Positions 1-7,516 of a DNA stretch of 12,635 bases are shown here, piece by piece; position 1 is the first letter of the stretch, and each line of letters starts with the position of its first letter. The stretch is taken from contig NZ_CAKRAS010000072.1 in NCBI RefSeq assembly GCF_934295145.1, positions 1 through 12,635 of the forward strand. The letters run 5' to 3'. The position numbers were made by a program, and so were the translations under genes. This stretch comes from an uncultured Eubacterium sp. Lineage in GTDB: Bacteria; Bacillota; Clostridia; Lachnospirales; Lachnospiraceae. The notes under the pieces are model-generated. The model was not told where the DNA came from and ran no database searches. It saw only the letters and a program-made list of their open reading frames with translations.

Positions 1-24
1 TATATTATGAGTTATTTTTTCCAT
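1..24 (-). CDS. Start of a leftward gene, cut by the window edge
   Basis: Only eight codons are inside the window (MEKITHNI), so no function can be assigned. The start is chosen because a GAGG ribosome binding site (33-36) lies 8 nt upstream and a good promoter (62-90) sits just before it. An in-frame ATG at 45-43 would leave almost no leader after the predicted transcription start and has no good ribosome binding site. The promoter overlaps a perfect palindrome, so the gene is probably repressed by a dimeric regulator, possibly its own product. That last point is inference. Confidence 0.4.
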
Positions 25-61
25 ATGATCAGCCTCGCTTTCCATCGTTCCGACTGATTAT

Positions 62-90
62 ATTATACTATATCCCCTTAGGCAGAACAA
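62..90 (-). promoter_or_regulatory. Sigma-A-type promoter of the left-edge gene
   Basis: On the minus strand TTGTTC (90-85) is followed after exactly 17 nt by a consensus TATAAT (67-62), giving a start point near 55 and a leader of about 30 nt before the ATG at 24. The -35 box lies in the right arm (minus-strand sense) of the palindrome at 80-101. Confidence 0.6.
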
Positions 91-101
91 GTGTTCTGCC
101 T
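80..101. promoter_or_regulatory. 22-bp perfect palindrome, probable operator
   Basis: Arms AGGCAGAACA (80-89) and TGTTCTGCCT (92-101) are exact inverted repeats around AG. The palindrome covers the -35 box of the leftward promoter, the classical position for repressor binding. Its core has the form GAAC-N4-GTTC, which fits the inner part of the Firmicutes LexA/DinR box (CGAACRNRYGTTYC), except that the outer C bases are A and T here. The arms extend beyond a normal LexA box, so a TetR- or MarR-type operator is equally possible. On the minus strand no U-tract follows, so it is a poor terminator for the GH3 gene. On the plus strand a loosely T-rich run follows, but no plus-strand gene precedes it. 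Confidence 0.55.
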
Positions 102-160
102 GTATTTTCTGTATTTATTTTGCAATTCATCTCTCACCTGTAGAGGAAGGAGAATTCTTG

Positions 161-2731
161 CTAGCTCTTGTTAAACTGCTTCTCATAACTTACTGCATCT
201 TCATACTGATTCGACTGCAGTATAATTTTAACCGTATGATATACACAACGTTTCAGTTCCCGGATATCCAGAGAGCCATCCTCTAATGCCTGACGGATGC
301 TTGCATGATCCCGTATATCACCCGGCATAACCATATCGTTTCCGGCTTTCATACAACCTGCTGCCGTACACTCACCGGCGGTAGAATCTGTGGTCGTTGT
401 CCAGTCTGTCATAATGGCACCTTCAAATCTCCACTCATCACGGGCAGCTTTTGTACAGATATCATAACTGTTTGCCGCATGCACGCCGTTGATCAGGTTG
501 TAAGACGTCATCATCGCCATCGGCTGTGCATTACGGATCGCAATCTCAAATCCTTTCAGATAAATCTCACGTAAAGTTCGTTCTGATAAAATGGAATCGG
601 AACCCATACGATTATCTTCCTGATTGTTGCAGGCATAATGTTTGATCGTTGTGCCGCACCCCGGCACTGACTGTACGCCAAGTGTCATGGCTGAAGCCAT
701 CATACCTGCCAGCAGCGGATCCTCGGAATAATATTCAAAGTTTCTGCCACACAACGGATTCCGGTGCAGGCTCATGCCCGGTGCAAGCCACAAAGTCACT
801 TCAAATTCGTTCATCTCTCCGGCGATCATCTGGCCAAGTTTTTTCATCAGCTCTAGATTCCAGCTCTGCGCCAGTAAAGTTCCTACCGGGATGGCGGTAC
901 AATACTGATGATATACCGTTCCGGTCGGCTCCTTCGGCTCTGCGAAATAACCGTTCTCAAAACCATCCAGAAAATCTCCACCGTCGATACTTCCGTCCTC
1001 CCGCACCTGATAGATACTACGCAGACGTAAGCCTGCCGGTCCATCAGCAAGCACGATACTTGCCACATTATAAGAATCTTTTTCCGCTACATTGACGGTT
1101 TCCGCCGCTGCACCCGGAACGGTCTGTCCTGCTGAACCGAGCGCACTTGCTCCCTGATCCTTTGCCGGATCTCCGGTGGCTAATGCAATCAATTCATCTA
1201 TAGATAACTGATCCACGATCTCACCGGCTCTGCCCGGATAATGATCCTGTAATTCTTCATAAGCTACCGTCTCTGTGCGCAGATCTTTTGCTGAAATCTG
1301 TAACTGAGGCAGCTGTTTTTCACTTGCTTCCTGCACCCAGGCTTTCTGTTTTTCTTCCAGCTTCTCCTTGTCTGGCTGCAGTTCTTCCAAATTTTCTTTT
1401 AATGGACAAATGTGCTCGCACTGTACCAGCACCTTATCTTCATCCAGCTCAAATGTGCCACAAAGAGCCGCTGCGGATAACGCACTTCCCGCCCAGATAC
1501 CGTAAGTACCTGCCTCCAGCAGCCATGCCGCCTGTTCCTCGGAATAGGAAGCCAGCTGATACAGATCCATGGTCAGTGTAAGTGACTGCGTCTCACCCGG
1601 CGCCAGAATTTTTGTTTTTCCAAAAGCCGCCAGACGACGAAATTCTTTTGGCAGTTTTCCCTGTGGACAGGAAACATACACCTGCGCAACCTCTTTTCCG
1701 AAATACTTTGTTCCGATATTTGTCACATCCACAGAGACTGACAATATTAGCCTTCCCTGTGCAGATGTTTGTTTTGAAATACCTGTTACTTTTATGGCAA
1801 AATCTGTATAAGACAATCCATAGCCAAAGCTGTAACGCACCGGAATGTCAAACGTATCAAAATACCGATATCCGACATAAATGCCTTCTTTGTATTCTTC
1901 CCGGTAAACATCGCCGCTCTTATGGCTGAAATATGCCGCATTCGGATAATCCATATAGTCCAATGCCCAGGTATCCGTCATTTTTCCGGAAGGAGTCACT
2001 TTGCCTGAGATCACATCTGCCAGCGCATTTCCGCCCTCCTGACCTGCCTGCACAAACTGCAGGATTGCTGTAACATTTGGAAATTCATCAGTAAATGCAA
2101 GGTCGATCAAGCCACCGGTATTTACTACCAGAATGACTTTTTCATAGGCTTCACATAACGCCGCGATCTGTGCCCGTTCTTCTTCTGTAATATAATAATC
2201 CCCCGGCTCATCCCGGCGGTCTGCATTTTCTCCTGCAATCCGGGCAAGTACATACATACCAACCGCTGCGCCATCTGCTTTTGCTGCTGCCGCATCAACT
2301 GGCGCTCCTGCCGGCATGGAAAACGGAGTTGTGGAATAGGATTCAAAAAAGTTTCCGTTGCATTCTTCCTTCAATTTCCGGAAAATTTCTGCTTTCCAGT
2401 TCTCCCGTGCCTGCACATAACAACTGTCATAGCTGTCCAGCCAATCTCCGCTTGTGACCTCATACCCTGCATTTTTCAATCCCTCATAAATATTGATATT
2501 ATATCGGTTATTGACATCTCCGGAACCTGTTCCTCCTTTGATAGTGCGTATCGCTCCCGCACCATACAGACCAATTTTTGTTCCCGGATTCAATGGCAGC
2601 GTCTGTGCTTCATTTTTTAATAAAACAAAACCTTCCGCTGCCGCTTCCCTTGCAAGAATGGCATTGTCTTTTTCACGCTGTGACATTTCTGTGGATGTCG
2701 TTCCCACGTACCCTCTTTTTCGCAGTTTCAT
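161..2731 (-). CDS. GH3 family beta-glycosidase (beta-glucosidase-like), inverted domain order
   Basis: 856-residue glycoside hydrolase family 3 enzyme, expected to release terminal beta-linked sugars (glucose or xylose) from oligosaccharides. No signal peptide or membrane segment is visible, so it is probably cytoplasmic. Domain order is reversed relative to most GH3 enzymes. The alpha/beta sandwich domain comes first (about 20-270), with KGGTGSGDV (65-73) and the likely acid/base Glu168 in GENADR. A fibronectin-III-like domain follows (about 295-430), then a charged linker, then the TIM-barrel domain (about 500-840) with LADGPAGLR (561-569), KHY (697-699) and the expected nucleophile Asp776 in IMTDW. 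This permutation is known from Butyrivibrio and Ruminococcus albus beta-glucosidases. The start at 2731 is preferred over an in-frame ATG at 2776 because GAGGAGGG (2744-2737) lies just upstream of it and the earlier ATG falls inside a terminator hairpin. It lies downstream of upp in the same direction. Substrate cannot be fixed from sequence. Confidence 0.93.
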   Translation of the reverse strand: MKLRKRGYVGTTSTEMSQREKDNAILAREAAAEGFVLLKNEAQTLPLNPGTKIGLYGAGAIRTIKGGTGSGDVNNRYNINIYEGLKNAGYEVTSGDWLDSYDSCYVQARENWKAEIFRKLKEECNGNFFESYSTTPFSMPAGAPVDAAAAKADGAAVGMYVLARIAGENADRRDEPGDYYITEEERAQIAALCEAYEKVILVVNTGGLIDLAFTDEFPNVTAILQFVQAGQEGGNALADVISGKVTPSGKMTDTWALDYMDYPNAAYFSHKSGDVYREEYKEGIYVGYRYFDTFDIPVRYSFGYGLSYTDFAIKVTGISKQTSAQGRLILSVSVDVTNIGTKYFGKEVAQVYVSCPQGKLPKEFRRLAAFGKTKILAPGETQSLTLTMDLYQLASYSEEQAAWLLEAGTYGIWAGSALSAAALCGTFELDEDKVLVQCEHICPLKENLEELQPDKEKLEEKQKAWVQEASEKQLPQLQISAKDLRTETVAYEELQDHYPGRAGEIVDQLSIDELIALATGDPAKDQGASALGSAGQTVPGAAAETVNVAEKDSYNVASIVLADGPAGLRLRSIYQVREDGSIDGGDFLDGFENGYFAEPKEPTGTVYHQYCTAIPVGTLLAQSWNLELMKKLGQMIAGEMNEFEVTLWLAPGMSLHRNPLCGRNFEYYSEDPLLAGMMASAMTLGVQSVPGCGTTIKHYACNNQEDNRMGSDSILSERTLREIYLKGFEIAIRNAQPMAMMTSYNLINGVHAANSYDICTKAARDEWRFEGAIMTDWTTTTDSTAGECTAAGCMKAGNDMVMPGDIRDHASIRQALEDGSLDIRELKRCVYHTVKIILQSNQYEDAVSYEKQFNKS

Positions 2732-2744
2732 GATAACCCTCCTC

Positions 2745-2786
2745 AAAAAAGAAAAGGCGCAACGATGCCGAAGCATACCTACGCCT
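2745..2786 (-). terminator. Intrinsic terminator abutting the GH3 ribosome binding site
   Basis: On the minus strand a stem of about 12 pairs (AGGCG outer helix, TATGC/GCAT inner helix, two central mismatches) closes on a TTCG tetraloop and is followed by TTTTCTTTTTT. The U-tract ends at 2745 and the GH3 Shine-Dalgarno sequence begins at 2744, leaving no room for a promoter. The GH3 gene must therefore be transcribed through this terminator. An upstream segment (AGGCATAC, 2802-2795) can pair with GTATGCTT (2777-2770) in the terminator arm, giving a possible antiterminator. It ends upp transcription and may act as an attenuator. Confidence 0.7.
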
Positions 2787-2889
2787 TCTGCTTGTATGCC
2801 TGTAAAGCGGACATTCGCAACCCGCTTTGGCTACTTGCTCATGAATGCAGTCGCTTTGCTTACTGCATTCACATACCATTTTCACTTTT
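2787..2889 (-). promoter_or_regulatory. Structured spacer between upp and GH3 gene (two further hairpins)
   Basis: Upstream of the terminator the minus strand holds two more hairpins. TGAATGCAGT (2871-2862) pairs perfectly with ACTGCATTCA (2851-2842), and AAAGCGG (2828-2822) pairs with CCGCTTT (2810-2804). The word CAAAGCG occurs in or beside both. No convincing -35/-10 pair was found here. The layout fits either a cis-regulatory leader or a mobile intergenic repeat that ends in a terminator. No known riboswitch class was recognised. Confidence 0.45.
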
Positions 2890-3528
2890 TTATTTTGTAC
2901 CGAAAATACGGTCTCCGGCATCCCCCAGTCCCGGGCAAATATAAGCACGGTCATTCAATTCACGGTCAAGCTGTCCGATGTAGATCTGAACATCCGGATG
3001 TGCCTCATGCAGTTTCTTCACGCCTTCCGGTGCAGCAATAACAAACATGCATTTGATATTTTTTCCGCCATGTTTTTTGATAAAATCAACGGCTGCCACA
3101 GCAGAGCCACCGGTTGCGAGCATCGGATCTACCACTACAATGAGACGCTGATCGATCGGATCCGGCAATTTGCAGTAATACTCATGCGGTTCATGCGTCT
3201 CAGGGTCACGGTACAGACCGATATGTCCGATCTTTGCGGACGGAACCAGAGTTGTTACACCATTTACCATACCAAGACCTGCACGCAGGACCGGTACGAT
3301 GGCCAGCTTTTTACCTGCGATCATCGGGCTTTTGCATTTCTCGATCGGAGTCTCGATCTCCACATCTTCTGTCGGCAGATCACGAAGTGCCTCATATCCC
3401 ATCAGTACGGCAATCTCCTCGATTAGTTTACGAAACTCATTTGTTCCTGTATTTTTGTTACGAATCATAGATATTTTATGCTTGATCAGCGGATGATTCA
3501 TAATAAATACGTTTTCCATTTTTTCCAT
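2890..3528 (-). CDS. upp: Uracil phosphoribosyltransferase
   Basis: 212 residues, normal length for Upp. It converts uracil plus PRPP to UMP and pyrophosphate in the cytoplasm, the key pyrimidine salvage step. The PRPP-binding loop is VVVDPMLATGGSA (131-143). The C-terminal uracil-binding motif YICPGLGDAGDRIFG (196-210) is intact and the protein ends GTK, as is typical. The start at 3528 is supported by AGGAGG 6 nt upstream; Met4 and Met10 lack such a site. A promoter (TTGACT-N17-TATTCT) lies just upstream. The gene is divergent from the uracil permease gene, consistent with joint uptake and salvage of uracil. The GH3 gene follows it in the same direction, beyond a terminator. Confidence 0.97.
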   Translation of the reverse strand: MEKMENVFIMNHPLIKHKISMIRNKNTGTNEFRKLIEEIAVLMGYEALRDLPTEDVEIETPIEKCKSPMIAGKKLAIVPVLRAGLGMVNGVTTLVPSAKIGHIGLYRDPETHEPHEYYCKLPDPIDQRLIVVVDPMLATGGSAVAAVDFIKKHGGKNIKCMFVIAAPEGVKKLHEAHPDVQIYIGQLDRELNDRAYICPGLGDAGDRIFGTK

Positions 3529-3563
3529 AAAAAAACCTCCTAATAATGCTTCTCATTTCTTCA

Positions 3564-3592
3564 AGAATAACGGATTCTCAGTTATAAGTCAA
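3564..3592 (-). promoter_or_regulatory. upp promoter
   Basis: Minus strand TTGACT (3592-3587), 17 nt spacer, TATTCT (3569-3564). The predicted start near 3557 gives a leader of about 30 nt containing the AGGAGG ribosome binding site. Confidence 0.6.
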
Positions 3593-3761
3593 CCGAAATC
3601 CTTATGTGTCCAAAGTTCTCCTCATGCCAGTATTTGCAACTTCCACTGAAGGAAATTTGTTATGCTTCCCATTTACAGAAGATAGTTTCTCCTTGCAGAA
3701 GAGACTTCCTCAACTCAGATTAATGGATTCGGATTGAAGTGAACAGAAGTCTAAAATTTCC

Positions 3762-3790
3762 TTGCTCTCTCCTATACTTTCCGTTATACT
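3762..3790 (+). promoter_or_regulatory. Probable uraA promoter
   Basis: TTGCTC (3762-3767), 17 nt spacer, TATACT (3785-3790). This leaves a leader of about 80 nt. A second A/T-rich -10-like hexamer, TATATT (3823-3828), has no good -35 at the right distance. Confidence 0.45.
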
Positions 3791-3878
3791 GATTTGTTAG
3801 AGTCTGATATTAAAAAGCTTTGTATATTGTCAGATTTGTAACTAAAAATTATCATAAAAATAGTAGGAGAATGAGTTT

Positions 3879-5219
3879 ATGAAAACAAACGAAAACGGCA
3901 TCTACGATGCCAGGACGCTTGGGCTTCCCAAAATGCTGATCCTTGGTCTTCAGCATATGTTTGCCATGTTCGGTGCAACCATCCTTGTTCCGGTTCTGGT
4001 AAACACATACTTCCATGGCGAAGGCTTATCCATTCAGGTAACCCTGTTCTGCGCCGGAATCGGAACGCTTCTGTTCCACTTAATGACACGTTTTAAAGTA
4101 CCGGCATTCCTCGGTTCCTCTTTTGCATTTCTGGGTGGTTTCCAGACCGTTGCAAACCTGGATACCGGAATTTTTTCAACTATGAGCTATGGTGAAAAAC
4201 TTCCATATGCATGTGGTGGTGTCCTGATCGCCGGTCTGCTCTACCTGGTATTATCCCTGATCATCAAGGTCATCGGTGTACGTCGGGTGATGCGCTTTCT
4301 TCCGCCGGTTGTAACCGGACCGATCATCATCTGTATCGGACTGAGCCTTGCACCTTCCGCGATCTCCAATGCCTCCACAAACTGGCCACTGGCACTGATC
4401 GCACTTGCCACTGTTATTATCTTTAATATCTGGGGAAAAGGAATGTTCAAAATCATCCCGATCCTGATGGGCATTATCGTATCCTATGTGGCAGCTCTGA
4501 TCATGAACGCTGCAGGAATGACATGCGCAGACGGAAGCGCCATCTTAAACTTCAGCGGTGTGGCTGATGCAGCCATCGTGGGCGTACCACAGTTCTTCCT
4601 CTGTAAGTTCAATATCACAGCTATCCTTGCAATGGCACCGATCGCCATCGCATCCATGATGGAGCATGTCGGCGATATTTCTGCCATTTCTGCAACAGTA
4701 GGAGAGAACTTTATCGAGGAGCCGGGACTTCACCGTACACTGCTTGGTGATGGACTTGCAACTGCACTCTCTGCTTTAATTGGTGGACCGGCAAACACAA
4801 CTTACGGCGAAAACACCAGTGTACTGGCACTGAGCCGTGTATATGATCCGCGCGTTATCCGTCTGGCTGCTTTCTATGCCGTTATCTTAAGCTTCATCCC
4901 GAAAATGGCAGAGATCATCAGTTCTCTTCCGGCTGCGATCATCGGTGGTATCAGCTTTATTCTTTACGGAATGATCTCAGCTGTCGGTATCCGCAACGTT
5001 GTTGAAAATAAAGTAGACCTGACAAAATCCCGTAACCTTGTTATCGCAGCTTGTATCCTTGTTTGCGGTCTCGGTTTTTCAAACGGACTGACTTTCCACG
5101 TAGGCGGTACAGCCATCACACTGACAAGCCTTGCTCTGGCCGCTATCGTTGGTATCGTGCTGAATGCAATTCTTCCGGGAAATGAATATCAGTTTGAAAG
5201 TTCTTCCAAAAAAAGATAA
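3879..5219 (+). CDS. uraA: Uracil permease, NCS2 family
   Basis: 446-residue membrane transporter that brings uracil into the cell, probably by proton symport. The N-terminal hallmark GLQHMFAMFGATILVPVL (23-40) and the substrate-site motif GGPANTTYGENTSV (302-315) mark the UraA/PyrP branch of NCS2 rather than the xanthine branch. Glu262 (in MEHVGD) and Glu311 (in YGEN) match the uracil-contacting glutamates of E. coli UraA. Hydrophobic segments run throughout, consistent with 14 transmembrane segments. The start is set by AGGAG (3865-3869), 9 nt upstream. It is divergent from upp, and imported uracil would go directly to Upp. A strong terminator follows the stop codon by a few bases. Confidence 0.95.
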   Translation: MKTNENGIYDARTLGLPKMLILGLQHMFAMFGATILVPVLVNTYFHGEGLSIQVTLFCAGIGTLLFHLMTRFKVPAFLGSSFAFLGGFQTVANLDTGIFSTMSYGEKLPYACGGVLIAGLLYLVLSLIIKVIGVRRVMRFLPPVVTGPIIICIGLSLAPSAISNASTNWPLALIALATVIIFNIWGKGMFKIIPILMGIIVSYVAALIMNAAGMTCADGSAILNFSGVADAAIVGVPQFFLCKFNITAILAMAPIAIASMMEHVGDISAISATVGENFIEEPGLHRTLLGDGLATALSALIGGPANTTYGENTSVLALSRVYDPRVIRLAAFYAVILSFIPKMAEIISSLPAAIIGGISFILYGMISAVGIRNVVENKVDLTKSRNLVIAACILVCGLGFSNGLTFHVGGTAITLTSLALAAIVGIVLNAILPGNEYQFESSSKKR

Positions 5220-5226
5220 TCCATAC

Positions 5227-5271
5227 AAAAAAGTCGTTGACTATTCATCTCTTGAATGGTCAACGACTTTT
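5227..5271. terminator. Bidirectional intrinsic terminator
   Basis: A 19-bp stem with one G-T wobble (AAAAGTCGTTGAC arm, TTCA/TGAA near the loop, 5-nt TCTCT loop) sits between convergent uraA and the transporter operon. The plus strand ends the stem in TTTT. On the minus strand the A-run at the left arm becomes a U-tract. It therefore serves both transcripts. Confidence 0.85.
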
Positions 5272-5325
5272 CCTGTAATATGATTCATGTGAGAAAATAC
5301 AATATTTCTCATTTTCTTATTTATC

Positions 5326-6429
5326 TCAATGTCTTACTTCCAATTTTCCCTTCTCTCTCGCATATTCCATAAGCTGCCGATTTGCTTCATTCAATGGACC
5401 AAATTCCGCTGGATCCAGTGTACAAATACATGATTCACACTGATCGATCCATTTTTTTGCATCTGCCATCTGGGATTCTTCGAGTGGATAAAATGCTTTC
5501 TGGGAAATCACTTCGCTTGCCAGTGCCCGAGCCGTCTGAAATTCCCTGTCATTTTCCTGTAAAATACCTGCCACAAAAGGAATACTCTGCCGCTGCAGAC
5601 GATTATATACTGCAATACCGCTTCCTCCTCCGCCTATGACAAACACCTGCGGAATGCCTCTGAAGGGATTTAAAAACACCTCGCCGGTGACCGGATCAAA
5701 ACTGGTATCCGATACTCCATATAATTCCTGCACATACGTACCGTCAAAAATTTCCTCCGGTGTACCAATGCGGTCGATGTGATCTCCTTTTACACAGGCA
5801 ATCGTATCTGATACTTTCTGTGCCAGATCCAGTTCATGTAATGACATAATGATTGCTAAATTCCGATCTCTGGCCAACATGCGGATATTTGCCAAAATAT
5901 CCAATTTAAATCCCATATCTAGGTATGACGTTGGCTCGTCAAGCAGCAAAATATCCGTATCCTGGCAAATCGCTCTGGCCAGCATCAAACGCTGACGCTG
6001 TCCGTCACTCATTTTTCTAAAATCCTGATTCTGCACATCCTGTGCATGTACCAGCGCAATGGCCTCATCGACTTTCGCCCAGTCGTCATCTGATAAAATA
6101 CCAAATTTTCCGGTATATGGATAACGTCCCGATGCTACCACATCCCGTCCACTGAGGAGTTCTGTCTGCAGCCGTTCCGTCATCACCATGGACAGGCTTT
6201 TGGAAATTTCACTGTCACGCATAGTATGCATGGATTCTTTTCCCAGATATACCGTTCCGCCAAGAATTTTCAGCTGCTTTGTTATTGTTTTTAAAATTGT
6301 GGATTTTCCGGCTCCATTCGGGCCGATCAATGTCAGCACTTCCCCGGATTTTACACATAGATTTACATTTTTTATCAGCGGATTTTTATCATATCCGACC
6401 ACTAAATTTTCTGTTCTCAGTTCCATCAT
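5326..6429 (-). CDS. FecE/BtuD-type ABC ATPase with a C-terminal Rossmann-like extension
   Basis: 367 residues. Residues 1-255 are a full ABC ATPase of the siderophore/B12/heme importer type. They carry Walker A GPNGAGKST (36-44), signature MSDGQRQRL (140-148), Walker B DILLLDEPTS (159-168) and H-loop His198. The Q-loop glutamine appears replaced by Thr84 (VMTER), seen in some members of this family. Usual members end near residue 260. Here about 110 more residues follow, opening with QVFVIGGGGSGIAVYNRL (261-278), a glycine-rich turn resembling a dinucleotide-binding beta-alpha-beta unit. The function of this tail is unknown. The start overlaps the permease stop by 4 nt (ATGA), so the two are translationally coupled. 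Last gene of the riboswitch-controlled operon, it powers import through the neighbouring permease. Confidence 0.93.
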   Translation of the reverse strand: MMELRTENLVVGYDKNPLIKNVNLCVKSGEVLTLIGPNGAGKSTILKTITKQLKILGGTVYLGKESMHTMRDSEISKSLSMVMTERLQTELLSGRDVVASGRYPYTGKFGILSDDDWAKVDEAIALVHAQDVQNQDFRKMSDGQRQRLMLARAICQDTDILLLDEPTSYLDMGFKLDILANIRMLARDRNLAIIMSLHELDLAQKVSDTIACVKGDHIDRIGTPEEIFDGTYVQELYGVSDTSFDPVTGEVFLNPFRGIPQVFVIGGGGSGIAVYNRLQRQSIPFVAGILQENDREFQTARALASEVISQKAFYPLEESQMADAKKWIDQCESCICTLDPAEFGPLNEANRQLMEYAREKGKLEVRH

Positions 6430-7466
6430 CTGTTCCCCTGCTTTCTCAGCATTGCTGCAATGACTACCGGTACCAAAAATACTGCTGTCACAGAGCTTAT
6501 GCTGATTTCTGTCGGTGCAAATAGTGTTCTTGCAATTCCATCACAAAACAATGTGATTACAGCACCAAACAAAAAACATCCCGGAATCAAAATGATCGGT
6601 TTTGCTGTTTTGGTCATTAATTTTACCAGATGAGGGACAGCAATTCCAACAAAAGAAATCGGGCCAGCAAACGCTGTAACGCAAGCTGACAGCATACTTG
6701 AGAGCAGAATCAAACCAATTCGCAGTGCTTTTACATTTACTCCCATATTTCTCGCATAAGTCTCCCCCAGCTGATATGCACCGATTGGTTTTGCAAGCAG
6801 GAAAGTAATAACCACACCAACCGCAACTAATACGACCATCAGCCGCACGTTTTCCCATGTCATACCAGAAAAACTTCCCAGTGACCAGTTATGTAGATTC
6901 ACAATATTGGAATCGTCCGCAAATGTCACACAGAAATCTGTAATTGCGGAACAAATATAACCAATCATGATACCGCACACTACCAGAAGCGACATCTTAG
7001 AAACCCGAAAAGAAATCAACAGGACAAATCCCATAGCAATCAGGGAACCTACAAATGCAGCAACGACCATTCCCGCGGAATTCAATGTCAGGCCTCTCTG
7101 CAGACATATGATCATAGTCAATGCAACCACCAACTTTGCACCGGAAGAAATTCCCAATACATACGGGCCTGCGATTGGATTCTGAAAAAAGCTCTGAAGC
7201 AAAAATCCGGATACAGATAATGCCCCACCAAGCAGAATAGCCGCTACAATACGCGGCAACCTGATTTTCCACACAATCTGATATAATGTGGAATCACTGC
7301 CATCTTTTCCAAACAGTGTAAAAAAATCTCCCAGAGACATATTGACACTTCCCACGCCTACATTCCACAGAAAAAGTGCGATCAGTGCACAGATAAATAT
7401 TAAAAATGTTATTATATACCGTTTTTTCACTTCCCTAACTTCCTTTACCTTCTCTTTTTCACACAT
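6426..7466 (-). CDS. FecCD/BtuC-type ABC transporter permease
   Basis: 346-residue polytopic membrane protein of the family that imports iron chelates, heme and cobalamin. Family motifs are present: RLPRIVAA (69-76), the GALSVSGFLLQSFFQNPIAG stretch (81-100), LGISSGAKL (104-112), the ATPase-coupling GETYARNMGV (234-243) and GPISFVGIAVPHLVKL (268-283). The start is uncertain. The ATG at 7466 has an AGGA directly against it, too close to be ideal, with a GGAG farther upstream. An in-frame GTG at codon 13 follows AAGGA at a better distance. It lies 50 nt after the binding-protein gene and overlaps the ATPase gene by 4 nt. Sequence does not decide between corrinoid, heme and iron-chelate transport; the B12 riboswitch upstream favours a corrinoid-related substrate. 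Confidence 0.93.
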   Translation of the reverse strand: MCEKEKVKEVREVKKRYIITFLIFICALIALFLWNVGVGSVNMSLGDFFTLFGKDGSDSTLYQIVWKIRLPRIVAAILLGGALSVSGFLLQSFFQNPIAGPYVLGISSGAKLVVALTMIICLQRGLTLNSAGMVVAAFVGSLIAMGFVLLISFRVSKMSLLVVCGIMIGYICSAITDFCVTFADDSNIVNLHNWSLGSFSGMTWENVRLMVVLVAVGVVITFLLAKPIGAYQLGETYARNMGVNVKALRIGLILLSSMLSACVTAFAGPISFVGIAVPHLVKLMTKTAKPIILIPGCFLFGAVITLFCDGIARTLFAPTEISISSVTAVFLVPVVIAAMLRKQGNR

Positions 7467-7516
7467 TCCTGGAAATAACTACTCCATTATTCAGAAAGTG
7501 CCATGTTCTATTTTTA

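Larger units (their letters stand above)
3529..3878. other. Divergent intergenic region between upp and uraA
   Basis: 350 bp without a gene, holding the upp promoter on the minus strand and the probable uraA promoter on the plus strand. About 170 bp between the two promoters (3593-3761) hold nothing I can assign. A distant inverted pair, GGAAATTT (3651-3658) and AAATTTCC (3754-3761), is present but weak. I did not see a PyrR-binding loop or a terminator in the uraA leader, although pyrimidine control would be expected. Confidence 0.6.

Noticed and set aside
80..101. Palindrome as the terminator of the GH3 gene
   Set aside because: On the minus strand the stem is followed by AAGGGG rather than a U-tract, and it overlaps a good promoter, so operator is the better reading.
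649..1095. Long plus-strand open frames opposite the GH3 gene (also 1582-1929, 2493-3041, 2845-3426)
   Set aside because: Antisense frames of a strongly supported coding region, rich in Cys, Arg, His and Pro in a way typical of shadow frames, with no ribosome binding sites.
2732..2776. Longer N-terminus for the GH3 protein starting at an ATG at 2776
   Set aside because: It would begin inside the terminator hairpin and lacks a ribosome binding site, while GAGGAGGG precedes the ATG at 2731. The extra 15 residues do not look like GH3 sequence.
2673..2954. 93-codon minus-strand frame across the upp/GH3 spacer
   Set aside because: It overlaps the ends of two well-supported genes, reads through three hairpins, and has no ribosome binding site or recognisable domain.
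3651..3761. Inverted pair GGAAATTT / AAATTTCC in the upp-uraA spacer
   Set aside because: Only 8 bp, A/T-rich and about 95 bp apart, so easily chance.
3791..3878. PyrR-type attenuator in the uraA leader
   Set aside because: I looked for the conserved PyrR-binding loop and a terminator hairpin and found neither.
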